A stretch of DNA of 24,201 bases from JAJDNW01 sp039714495 (GTDB lineage: Bacteria > Desulfobacterota > Desulfobacteria > Desulfobacterales > B30-G6): NCBI GenBank assembly GCA_039714495.1, contig JBDLJD010000061.1, positions 1 to 24,201 of the forward strand. The letters run 5' to 3'. This document shows, in pieces, positions 6,563-13,337 of the stretch (the first letter of the stretch is position 1; the number at the start of each line of letters is the position of its first letter). The notes below the pieces were generated by a model, which was given only the letters and a program-made list of their open reading frames with translations, was not told the origin of the DNA and searched no databases. The position numbers and the translations under genes are program-made.

Positions 6563-7150
6563 ATGGACGCATTCAATGCATATCTGATCGGTGTCGGCGG
6601 GCAGGGCATCGGCATGCTGAGCGAGATCATGATCAGAGCGGCCGATTACGCCGGTCACAACGTAAAAGCCGTGGACACCCACGGCCTGGCACAACGCGGC
6701 GGCACGGTGGTTTCACACCTTCGGCTGGGGGATCGTGTGCACGCCCCGGTAATTCCGGATGGGGAGGCGCACCTGGTGGTGGCGCTGGAACGCAACGAGG
6801 CCCTAAGGGGGCTTGACACGGCCGCAAGGGACGGAGGGGACCTGGTGTTTTACGATACCGTCTGGCAGCCTTTGGGCGTGCGTTTGGGCCGGGAGGCGCC
6901 CGTGCATGAAGAACAGCTGGCAAAACAGTGCCGCAACAGGAGCATCCGCTGCCACCGGGTGTATGATCCGAACCTGGATGATCAGCGCATGCAGAATATC
7001 GTGGTACTGGCAGAGATCGGCTGCCTTGGATTGATTCCCGATGTTAGCCATGCGCACTTTCGGTCGGCCATGGAGGATCTTCTGGCCGGTTCCCTGCTGG
7101 AAAAAAATATGGCGCTGTATAATGCGAAATGTAGGAGGCATCCTCAATGA
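6563..7150 (+). CDS. iorB: Indolepyruvate oxidoreductase subunit beta (IorB)
   Basis: The 195-residue product is the gamma-domain subunit of the 2-oxoacid:ferredoxin oxidoreductase family, which completes the IorAB enzyme. It carries the signature GVGGQGIGMLSEIM near residue 10 and AVDTHGLAQRGGTVVSHLR near residue 35, both diagnostic for IorB. Length is normal for the subunit. AGGTGA lies 5 bases before the ATG. The stop codon overlaps the start of a small downstream gene (ATGA), indicating coupled translation. Role and partner assignment are secure from family and context. Confidence 0.93.
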   Translation: MDAFNAYLIGVGGQGIGMLSEIMIRAADYAGHNVKAVDTHGLAQRGGTVVSHLRLGDRVHAPVIPDGEAHLVVALERNEALRGLDTAARDGGDLVFYDTVWQPLGVRLGREAPVHEEQLAKQCRNRSIRCHRVYDPNLDDQRMQNIVVLAEIGCLGLIPDVSHAHFRSAMEDLLAGSLLEKNMALYNAKCRRHPQ

Positions 7151-7380
7151 ATCAGACGGAGAATAAATACAAGGTAACGGTGTTTACACCATTTGAATTT
7201 CAGGAAGGGCAGAAGATTTATATCGCCAAAGGACCCCGCAAGGGCGACTGGGAGGTGGTCGGAATCACGGAAAGAAAAGTCAAACTGAGATGCCCGGTGA
7301 GTTTGCGGGAATTCGAATGGAACCGCTTTTGCTATCAAACCGAAGAGCGTGTCCTGGGTGAGTGGCCCCAGAAGGATTGA
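7147..7380 (+). CDS. Small conserved-looking protein coupled to iorB, unknown function
   Basis: This 77-residue protein belongs to no family I recognise. It appears rich in beta strands (KVTVFTPFEFQEGQKIYIAKG, WEVVGITERKVKLRCP) with a Gly-Pro turn (GPRKGDWEV), suggestive of a small barrel of SH3/KOW type, and ends in a polar tail. Two cysteines (in LRCPVS and RFCYQ) do not form a recognisable metal site. A strong AGGAGG lies 8 bases before the start, and the ATGA overlap with iorB ties its expression to the oxidoreductase. It may be an accessory or assembly factor for IorAB; that is inference from position only. Confidence 0.75.
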   Translation: MNQTENKYKVTVFTPFEFQEGQKIYIAKGPRKGDWEVVGITERKVKLRCPVSLREFEWNRFCYQTEERVLGEWPQKD

Positions 7381-7514
7381 GCCCCCCGATCTGCTCCAAC
7401 CATGGGTTGAAAAGAAAAATGCCTTGGCCGCCCAAAAAAATGTGTAAGCTTTTTGTTTGATCGGCGACGGAAATAATAATCCCCATGGCGGCATTGACTG
7501 CAGAGGTGAAGAAG

Positions 7515-8972
7515 ATGAGCCAAAACACGCATGAAGCAAAAAATGTATCGGAAAAAGCGTCCCGGGACAGCGTAAAGCACATCCTTTTGAAAGGCGTGTT
7601 CTGGCGCATCCTGATCATCGAAGGAATCCTGCTGGTCTGGTCGGTGTTTTACATGCTGATTACCGAAGAAGCCGGCGGCAGGGACCTTTTATGGTACACC
7701 CTGCGGATCGTCCTGCTGGTGGGTCTCATCATTCTCTTCATGATGGTTTCTTTAAGGAGCTTTCTGACGAAAAAAGTTATCGCCTCCCTCGAGGCCATTG
7801 CCCTGGCCAACCGGAAATTGCGGGACGACGATCCCGCCGCGCGGGAGGTGGTTCTGCCGCCGGATGCACCCGAGGAAATCTGGCAGATTGCGGAATCCCG
7901 CAAACAGATGCTGGACACCATCTTCAAGGTGTCCGAAGAGCGGCTGCACCTCATGAATTTCATCAAAGACACCTTCGGGCGCTATCTTTCCAAAAAGGTT
8001 GTCGAGGAAATCCTTACTTCACCGGAAGGCCGCAAAATAGGGGGGCAGCAGAAGACCGTGACCATCCTGATGTCCGATCTCAGGGGATTCACCTACATGT
8101 CCGAAAACAATGACCCGGAAAATATTGTCAGCCTCTTGAATCGATACCTGGAGCGTATGTCCAAGGTCATCGTTTCCTACGGGGGCACCATCGACGAATT
8201 TATAGGGGATGCTATTTTAGCCATTTTCGGCGTGCCCGAAGAACATAACGACGACCCGGCGCGGGCCGTTGCCTGCGGCATTGCCATGCAGAACGCTCTT
8301 GAGGAATTGAATGCGGAATTTCGCAAAGAAGGATATCCTCCCCTGGAAATGGGCATCGGCATCAACACCGGTCAGGTGGTGGTGGGCAATATCGGTTCGG
8401 AAGTGCGCATGAAATACGGTATTGTGGGCAGCGCCGTAAACGTTGCCGCCCGCATAGAAGCCAATACCACCGGCGGTGAAGTATTTGTGGGAGAATCTGT
8501 TTTCAGCGAAACCAAGGACCTGGTTGAGGTTGAAAAAGCACGCTCGGTTATGATGAAGGGCTTGAGGCACCCCCTGGTTTACTACCCTGTAGCGGCGATG
8601 GGCGCGCCCTACGATGTAAGGCTTCAGACGCCGACGGCCGATGAGAAGGGTATTCGCATCCGCCTCCCTTTTCACTTGTGGGTGATCGAAGATGAAAAGG
8701 TCGGTGATGATAAATTGTCCGGAGAAACCCTGACCATCAATGAAAGCGATATCGTGGCAGCGGTGGAAAGGCCGCTTGACCGGCTCACCGATGTTAAATT
8801 GATATTTAATTTCTGTGCCGACGTACACTGCTTCGACCAAATCTATGCCAAGGTGACGGCAAGCGAAAAACGCGAACAAGACACGGTGAACCGCTTTGCC
8901 ATCACGTCCATCAATCCGGAGGACCGGGCTGTTTTGCAGAAATGGATGCAAGAAGGAGAGGATCATGACTGA
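7515..8972 (+). CDS. Membrane class III adenylate/guanylate cyclase with PilZ-like tail
   Basis: The 485-residue protein has two transmembrane helices (about 28-49 and 59-79) with a short periplasmic loop, a coiled linker ending FGRYLSKKVVEEIL (about 154-167), and a class III cyclase homology domain (about 178-360). Metal-binding Asp188 (SDLRGFT) and Asp232 (GDAILAIFG) are present, with Lys300 for base recognition and Asn309/Arg313 (VNVAAR) for the transition state. The second base-selecting residue, usually Asp or Thr, is Gly302, so cAMP versus cGMP cannot be predicted. The last ~110 residues look like a degenerate PilZ domain (RIRLPFHLWV...TINESDI). The frame opens at 7485, but ATG 7515 has AGAGGTG upstream. 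Its end overlaps the next gene by 8 bases. Confidence 0.88.
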   Translation: MSQNTHEAKNVSEKASRDSVKHILLKGVFWRILIIEGILLVWSVFYMLITEEAGGRDLLWYTLRIVLLVGLIILFMMVSLRSFLTKKVIASLEAIALANRKLRDDDPAAREVVLPPDAPEEIWQIAESRKQMLDTIFKVSEERLHLMNFIKDTFGRYLSKKVVEEILTSPEGRKIGGQQKTVTILMSDLRGFTYMSENNDPENIVSLLNRYLERMSKVIVSYGGTIDEFIGDAILAIFGVPEEHNDDPARAVACGIAMQNALEELNAEFRKEGYPPLEMGIGINTGQVVVGNIGSEVRMKYGIVGSAVNVAARIEANTTGGEVFVGESVFSETKDLVEVEKARSVMMKGLRHPLVYYPVAAMGAPYDVRLQTPTADEKGIRIRLPFHLWVIEDEKVGDDKLSGETLTINESDIVAAVERPLDRLTDVKLIFNFCADVHCFDQIYAKVTASEKREQDTVNRFAITSINPEDRAVLQKWMQEGEDHD

Positions 8973-10422
8973 ATATGATTACGACATAGGCATATTGGGC
9001 GGTGGGGCGGCAGGGCTGACCGTGGCATCCGGGGCCGCACAGCTGGGCGCCAAAGCGCTGTTGATCGAGAAGGAGCCGGCCCTTGGCGGCGATTGCCTGC
9101 ATTACGGCTGCGTTCCCAGCAAGACCTTGATCCACTCGGCGCATGTGTATCATCAAATGAAAACCGGCAGCCGGTTCGGCCTGCCGGAGATGGACGTCCT
9201 GCCGGTGGACTTCAGCAGGATCGCCGGCCGCATCAAGGAGGTCATCCGCACGATCCAGAAGCATGATTCAGAGGAACGTTTCTGCGGTCTGGGCGCCAGG
9301 GTTGTGTTCGGTGAAGCTCACTTCCACGACGAGCATACGGTCCAGCTGGGGGGAGAGCTTTTTTCAGCCAAAAACTGGGTTATTGCCACAGGCTCTTCCC
9401 CGGTGGCGCCACCCATTTCCGGCCTGCATGCAACCGGGTTTCTGACCAACAGGGAGATCTTTTCCCTGGAACGTCTGCCCGAATCTCTGACGATTCTGGG
9501 CGGCGGGCCTATCGGTATCGAGATGGCCCAGGCGTTCAACCGCCTGGGCAGCCGGGTGACCGTGGTGGACCGTGCCCATCAGATTCTCGGCAAGGAAGAC
9601 AGAGATATGGCCGACGCCGCCATGGAGGTGCTTGCCGGGGAGGGAGTGGTTTTTCACCTGGGCGCGGCCATCGAGAAGGTCAATGCCGAAGGCTCGCACA
9701 AGGCAGTTGCCCTGACAAAGGCCTCAGGAGAAAAAATGAGCCTGGTATCGGACCAGATACTGGTGGCCATGGGCCGGGCTGCCAATGTGGACGATCTCAA
9801 CCTTGAGTCCATTGGCGTGGATTTCGAGCCTGGCGGCATTTTTGTGGACAGTCGTCTTAGAACCAGTCAGAAGCATATTTTTGCAGCCGGAGATGTGAGC
9901 GGCGGGTTCCAATTTACCCATGCCGCCGGATACGAAGGGGGGATTGTGGTCAGCAACGCTATTTTTCATCTTCCCAGAAAAACCGACTACACGTTGCTGC
10001 CGTGGTGTACCTATACCGACCCCGAACTGGCCAGTGTCGGTATGAACGAAACGCGGGCTAAGGAGGCTGGCCTCGACTACACCGTCTGGACGGAAGCGTT
10101 TAAGGACAATGACCGCAGCCTGGCTGAAGGCGAGAGGACCGGAAAAATCAAGATGATTCTGGACAAAAAGGAAAAACCCCTGGGGGTGCAGATCCTGGGC
10201 CCGCGGGCCGGAGACTTGATCGCGGAATGGGTGGCCGTCCTTAACGGCAGCGTAAAACTGTCCACTCTGGCGGGAGCGGTCCACCCCTACCCCACCCTGG
10301 GGGAAATCAACAAGCGCGTGGTGGGCAGCTATTTTTCACCCAAGATTTTTTCTGATAGGGTTCAGAAGGGGTTGAAGTTTATTTTCAATTTAAAGGGAAG
10401 GGCCTGCTATTTGGAAGAGTGA
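8965..10422 (+). CDS. MerA/dihydrolipoamide-dehydrogenase-like FAD disulfide oxidoreductase
   Basis: This 485-residue flavoprotein belongs to the pyridine nucleotide-disulfide oxidoreductase class I family. It has an FAD-binding GGGAAG (12-17), the redox disulfide GGDCLHYGCVPSKT (Cys44, Cys49), an NAD(P)-binding GGGPIGIE near residue 176, the second FAD motif FAAGDVSGG, and a C-terminal dimerisation domain. The usual catalytic His of HxHPT is Tyr442 (HPYPTLGE, 440-447), as in mercuric reductases, yet there is no N-terminal heavy-metal domain and no C-terminal Cys-Cys pair. So it is not a classical MerA. The start at 8965 follows AAGGAGAGG; the frame is open upstream inside the cyclase gene, but that start lacks support. 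Related flavoproteins often sit near TVP38 proteins, as here. Substrate unknown. Confidence 0.88.
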   Translation: MTEYDYDIGILGGGAAGLTVASGAAQLGAKALLIEKEPALGGDCLHYGCVPSKTLIHSAHVYHQMKTGSRFGLPEMDVLPVDFSRIAGRIKEVIRTIQKHDSEERFCGLGARVVFGEAHFHDEHTVQLGGELFSAKNWVIATGSSPVAPPISGLHATGFLTNREIFSLERLPESLTILGGGPIGIEMAQAFNRLGSRVTVVDRAHQILGKEDRDMADAAMEVLAGEGVVFHLGAAIEKVNAEGSHKAVALTKASGEKMSLVSDQILVAMGRAANVDDLNLESIGVDFEPGGIFVDSRLRTSQKHIFAAGDVSGGFQFTHAAGYEGGIVVSNAIFHLPRKTDYTLLPWCTYTDPELASVGMNETRAKEAGLDYTVWTEAFKDNDRSLAEGERTGKIKMILDKKEKPLGVQILGPRAGDLIAEWVAVLNGSVKLSTLAGAVHPYPTLGEINKRVVGSYFSPKIFSDRVQKGLKFIFNLKGRACYLEE

Positions 10423-10436
10423 ATTCGGGATTTGAG

Positions 10437-10512
10437 CAGTAAGCAGTAAGGAGTAGGGCGTAAGGCGCAAGACAGAGGCCGGAGGGTCAGTAAGGAGTAA
10501 GTAGTAGGGAAT
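10437..10512. repeat. Low-complexity AGTAAG(C/G)AGTA direct repeats
   Basis: Units such as CAGTAAGCAGTAAGGAGTAGG and TCAGTAAGGAGTAAGTAGTAGG recur within this stretch. They are short, imperfect and have no spacers of constant length, so they are not a CRISPR array. Confidence 0.5.
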
Positions 10513-10602
10513 CTGGACTGACGAAGGCCAGAGGACGGAGGACGAGCTCTGCAGGGCTGAGGCCCTGGCCTACATGCCCATTCCTCGAATCAACCATGTA
10601 GC

Positions 10603-10620
10603 GCAGGGATTTATCCCTGC
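10603..10620. repeat. Perfect hairpin GCAGGGAT-TT-ATCCCTGC
   Basis: An 8-bp perfect stem lies around TT. It lacks a T-run, and the surrounding AGCGCAGGGATTTATCCC text resembles dispersed extragenic palindromes more than a terminator. Confidence 0.5.
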
Positions 10621-10707
10621 TGGGCTGGATGCATTACGCCAATTGTCCCCAGGATCTAACATCCAGAAAAGCTGGGTGTTAAATATCAGGAATACTTCAA
10701 TAGAAAA

Positions 10708-10823
10708 TGACAACTTTTAATCAGGACTTGACCAATGCGGAATGCAGAAGTCCGACCGGCAAAATGCCGAATACAAATAATTCCGAAATTCGCATTCCGA
10801 GTTCCGCATTTTGAAGGTTGTCA
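10708..10823. repeat. Imperfect ~116-bp inverted repeat
   Basis: Outer arms TGACAAC (10708-10714) and GTTGTCA (10817-10823), and inner arms AATGCGGAA (10734-10742) and TTCCGCATT (10802-10810), are paired in nested order but with unequal spacing. It looks like a decayed extragenic palindromic element. Confidence 0.4.
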
Positions 10824-10833
10824 GGGTGAGAAT

Positions 10834-10860
10834 ATGAAAACTACTCAAGAAAGGGGTTAG
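10834..10860 (+). CDS. Possible nine-codon leader ORF ahead of the peroxidase-like gene
   Basis: ATG at 10834 is preceded by AGGGTGAG and encodes MKTTQERG before a TAG at 10858-10860, two bases before the next start codon. The Shine-Dalgarno of the next gene (AAAGGGG) lies inside it, so if translated it would be coupled. It may equally be chance. Confidence 0.25.
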   Translation: MKTTQERG

Positions 10861-10862
10861 CA

Positions 10863-11195
10863 ATGGAAACCTACTACAAACCAGAAGATCTGCCGAAATT
10901 CGAAGAGATCGGCAAGGAAGCGCCGGAAATGGCGAAGAAATTTTTCGACTACTACAGTACCGTGTTTGCCGAAGGGGAGCTCACCGAAAGGGAAAAAACA
11001 CTGATCGCCTTGGCGGTGGCCCATGCCATTCAATGCCCTTACTGCATCGATGCCTACACCCAGGCCTGCCTGGAAAAAGGATCCAATATGGGTGAAATGA
11101 CCGAGGCCGTGCATGTGGCCACGGCCATCCGGGGCGGCGCCTCGCTGGTGCACGGTATTCAGGCGCGCAATATCGCTGAGAAGTTATCCATGTAA
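10863..11195 (+). CDS. Arsenosugar biosynthesis-associated peroxidase-like (AhpD/CMD family) protein
   Basis: The 110-residue protein is a carboxymuconolactone decarboxylase/AhpD-fold protein. Its landmark is AHAIQCPYCIDAYTQACLEKG, with the redox pair Cys58 and Cys61; the position where AhpD has His (CxxCxxxH) is Tyr65. ERE at the start of the core helix (residues 42-44) and AVHVATAIRGG are further family features. This subgroup is known to accompany the radical SAM enzyme ArsS, which is indeed the next gene, so a thiol-redox or peroxidase-like role in arsenosugar formation is likely. The start is supported by AAAGGGG 5 bases upstream. Likely a small helical oligomer in the cytoplasm. Confidence 0.88.
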   Translation: METYYKPEDLPKFEEIGKEAPEMAKKFFDYYSTVFAEGELTEREKTLIALAVAHAIQCPYCIDAYTQACLEKGSNMGEMTEAVHVATAIRGGASLVHGIQARNIAEKLSM

Positions 11196-11196
11196 T

Positions 11197-11229
11197 ATTT
11201 GCAGAGCAACTATTACTTGACGCGGCTTC
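11197..11229. repeat. 33-bp intergenic repeat, copy A
   Basis: It starts right after the peroxidase-like stop codon and matches 12484-12516 at 28 of 33 bases, including a conserved TTGACGCGGCTTC end and a TTGC-N3-GCAA mini-hairpin. The end continues into GCGGCTTCGCCGC, a 5-bp hairpin. Confidence 0.6.
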
Positions 11230-11275
11230 GCCGCTATATAATTTACGGGTAGGGGCGTTTTTGTTAAACCCCCGC

Positions 11276-11348
11276 GTCATTCCCGCGCAGGCGGGAATCC
11301 AGAGAGCGATTAGCTGAATGCCTGGATCCCTGCCTGCGCAGGGATGAC
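11276..11348. repeat. REP-like palindromic element
   Basis: GTCATTCCCGCGCAGGCGGG (start of the left arm, 11276-11302) and its imperfect mirror ending CGCAGGGATGAC (right arm, 11322-11348) form a composite inverted repeat around a ~19-base centre. Each arm is itself palindromic. The ATTCCCGCG...GCGGGAAT text is a very common dispersed repeat in proteobacterial-type genomes. Confidence 0.75.
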
Positions 11349-11463
11349 GATTAAAGCACCCAGACCCCTGATATAATTATGTTCACTAACGTTGCAAAAG
11401 CTAGGGTTATATCCATCGGCACTACTATCAACAAAAAAGTATATATGATATTTGGAGCTGTAC

Positions 11464-12471
11464 ATGCTGAAAGTGGGAGAAATAAAAGCCAGGGTGTCGG
11501 ACATACCTGATGAGAGCATCGAGCCGTTTCAGGCGACGCTGTCCAAACACGACATCCAACTGACCAGGGAGACGACCCATACCCTGCAGGTCAACACGGG
11601 CCTTTTATGCAACCAGGCCTGTAAGCACTGCCATTTGAGCGCCGGGCCGGGCAGCGCCGCTGTCATGAGCCGGGAGACCTTGGGGGATGTGCTGGCCTAT
11701 GTCCAAAGGGCGGCATTCGATGTCATCGATATCACGGGCGGGGCCCCTGAACTGAATCCGCACATCCAGGAATTGATCGAGGGGGCCGGCAGGGCTGCCC
11801 CGCGGGTCATGTTCCGGTCCAACCTCTCTGCCCTGAATGACGGGCACCATGATGACCTGATGGAACTTTTGGCAGCACAAAGGGCGGTTATCGTGGCCTC
11901 GTTCCCTTCTCTGAATGCCTCGCAGGCCGATGCCCAAAGAGGCGGCGGTATTTTCGAGACCAGCATCGATGCCCTTGCGAAGCTGAATGCACTGGGTTAC
12001 GGGATAGAGGGAACAGGTCTGGATCTGAATCTGGTGTCAAACCCGACCGGAGCTTTTCTGCCCCCTTCCCAGGAGCAGACAGAAAAACGTTTCAAGGAGC
12101 AGCTGGCCAGAAAGTGGGGTCTGCACTTCAACCAGCTGTTCAGCTTTGCCAATGTTCCCCTGGGCAGGTTCAGTGACTGGCTGGTGGCATCTGGAAATTT
12201 TGATGCCTACATGAACAAGCTGAAATCGGCTTTCAATCCTTGTGCCGTGCCCGGGCTGATGTGCCGCAGCATCGTTTCCGTCTCCTGGGACGGCTATCTG
12301 TTTGACTGCGATTTCAACCAGGCCTGCAGGCTGCACTTGGGCGGCAGGAAGATGCATGTAACCCGGATGGAAGATGTGCCCGAGCCCGGCAGCATAATTG
12401 CGGTTGCCGATCATTGTTACACCTGCACGGCCGGTTCGGGCTTTACTTGAGGGGGATCCATCGATTCCTGA
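11464..12471 (+). CDS. arsS: Arsenosugar radical SAM enzyme ArsS, predicted selenoprotein (UGA read through at 12448-12450)
   Basis: ArsS uses a 4Fe-4S cluster and SAM to attach a 5'-deoxyadenosyl group to methylated arsenic on the route to arsenosugars. The radical SAM motif CNQACKHC gives Cys49, Cys53 and Cys56; the C-terminal DUF3641-type domain includes FNPCAVPGLMCR, GYLFDCDFNQ and the Cys-rich end CYTCTAGSG. An in-frame TGA follows after FT, then GGSIDS and a second TGA. From memory, relatives end CTAGAGSSCGG, so the first TGA aligns with a Cys and is probably Sec329; some ArsS proteins are known selenoproteins. A candidate SECIS hairpin lies 20 nt downstream. If TGA is a true stop, the product ends at 12450 with 328 residues. 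Start ATG 11464 has GGAG six bases upstream; TTG at 11452 is less likely. Confidence 0.88.
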
Positions 12472-12479
12472 GGCCAGGA
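12466..12479 (+). promoter_or_regulatory. Candidate bacterial SECIS element of arsS
   Basis: TCCTG (12466-12470) pairs with CAGGA (12475-12479) around an AGGC loop. The loop begins 20 bases after the UGA and has G at its second position, within the spacing and loop-G pattern described for bacterial SECIS elements. The stem is short. An alternative stem (12453-12458 with 12463-12468, loop CATC) would compete. Confidence 0.5.
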
Positions 12480-12483
12480 TAAA

Positions 12484-12516
12484 ATTTGCTACGCAACTTT
12501 TATTTGACGCGGCTTC
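12484..12516. repeat. 33-bp intergenic repeat, copy B
   Basis: It lies 12 bases after the extended arsS stop and is 28/33 identical to 11197-11229, in the same orientation. Its position just after a second arsenic-cluster gene is notable; function unknown. Confidence 0.6.
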
Positions 12517-12608
12517 CGTCTTCGCTCTTCGAGCTACGCCGAGACAAGCCGCCGCTATTAAACGTTCGACCGGACAATGTCGTTTTCAGTGCATAGGTGG
12601 TGATTGCA

Positions 12609-13277
12609 ATGGCCGGTAAAGGCAAACCATTAATTAAACTGATATTCTTGGTTATTTTCATCGTGGGGGCGATCCTTTTGGTGCGATTGACGCCAATAAA
12701 GTCCTATTTGACGCCCGAGGCCATGGGTGCGTTTCTGGACCGGGCGGGTTTCTGGGCCCCGGCGGTTTTTATATTGCTTTACGCTGCCGGCGCCTGCCTG
12801 TTCATACCCGGAACCATTCTGACCGGCCTGGGGGCAGCCATTTTCGGCCCCTACTGGGGATTTCTGTGGGTCTGGTTCGGCGCCATGCTGGGCGCTGGGG
12901 CGGCCTTTTTCATCGGGCGTACACTCGGTCGCGAGTTTGCCACATCGCTAGTCGGCGACAAACTGAAAAAGTACGATGACGGCATTGAACGCAACGGCTT
13001 TGCCACGGTGCTCTACCTGCGCCTGGTATATTTTCCGTTTACCCCCATGAATTTCGGCATGGGCTTGACCAAGGTCAGGTTTTGGGATTACATTGCCGGA
13101 ACCGGCCTGGGCATCATCGTGGGGACGTTTATCTTCACGTTTTTCATCGGTACGCTGAAGAACGTGTGGGCATCCGGCAACTGGGGGGAGCTGATATCCT
13201 TCAAGGTGTTCTTTTCCATTGGCCTGTTTATTTTCTCATTTTTTATCCCCAGGCTCATAAAAAAATTCTCAAAATGA
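12609..13277 (+). CDS. TVP38/TMEM64 (DedA-like SNARE-associated) membrane protein
   Basis: This 222-residue integral membrane protein has an N-terminal helix (about 8-27) and a SNARE-associated/VTT core: AGACLFIPGTILTGLGAAIFGPYWG, then FGAMLGAGAAFFIGRTLGREF, and RLVYFPFTPMNFGMGLTKVRFWDYIAGTGLG with the conserved Pro-rich re-entrant turn, ending in a helix and KKFSK. The family includes lipid scramblases and putative transporters. In arsenosugar-type clusters such a protein recurs beside ArsS, so export or membrane handling of a product is plausible but unproven. ATG 12609 follows AGGTGG (12595-12600); in-frame GTGs just upstream overlap that site. A strong terminator follows immediately. Confidence 0.9.
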   Translation: MAGKGKPLIKLIFLVIFIVGAILLVRLTPIKSYLTPEAMGAFLDRAGFWAPAVFILLYAAGACLFIPGTILTGLGAAIFGPYWGFLWVWFGAMLGAGAAFFIGRTLGREFATSLVGDKLKKYDDGIERNGFATVLYLRLVYFPFTPMNFGMGLTKVRFWDYIAGTGLGIIVGTFIFTFFIGTLKNVWASGNWGELISFKVFFSIGLFIFSFFIPRLIKKFSK

Positions 13278-13317
13278 AACCTCCCGGCGACAAGTCACTG
13301 GGAGGTTTCATTTTTTC
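13276..13317. terminator. Bidirectional rho-independent terminator
   Basis: GAAACCTCCC (13276-13285) and GGGAGGTTTC (13300-13309) form a perfect 10-bp stem, followed by ATTTTTT on the + strand. On the - strand the stem is followed by ATTTTGAGAATTTTTTT, so it can end both the TVP38 transcript and the convergent Bat operon. Confidence 0.92.
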
Positions 13318-13337
13318 TAACCAAGGTCTCGGCTATT

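Larger units (their letters stand above)
10423..10862. other. 440-base intergenic region rich in degenerate repeats
   Basis: No long gene is present. The region holds purine-rich direct repeats (10437-10512), a perfect hairpin (10603-10620), an imperfect long inverted repeat (10708-10823) and a nine-codon open frame (10834-10860) right before the peroxidase-like gene. Repeats of this style are typical of intergenic DNA in large Desulfobacterota genomes. Confidence 0.65.

Noticed and set aside
5904..6572. 222-codon open frame antisense to the end of iorA
   Set aside because: No recognisable motifs, and completely covered by the conserved TPP and ferredoxin parts of IorA on the other strand.
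8217..8966. Long open frame on the strand opposite the cyclase gene
   Set aside because: Its translation shows no domain features, and it lies wholly antisense to a clear cyclase gene; it is a codon-bias shadow.
8965..10422. Calling the flavoprotein mercuric reductase (merA)
   Set aside because: The C-terminal vicinal cysteines and the HMA domain are absent and no mer genes are nearby, so only the general family is supported.
10437..10512. Possible CRISPR-like array
   Set aside because: Repeat units are about 10 bases, imperfect and back to back, without constant spacers, and no cas genes are present.
11276..11348. The ATTCCCGCG palindromes as something new
   Set aside because: This is a familiar, widely dispersed REP-type repeat and not specific to the arsenic cluster.
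12453..12468. Alternative hairpin GGGATC/GATTCC just after the arsS UGA as the SECIS element
   Set aside because: Its loop (CATC) has no G and lies only 8 bases from the UGA, too close for the usual pattern; it also excludes the better hairpin at 12466-12479.
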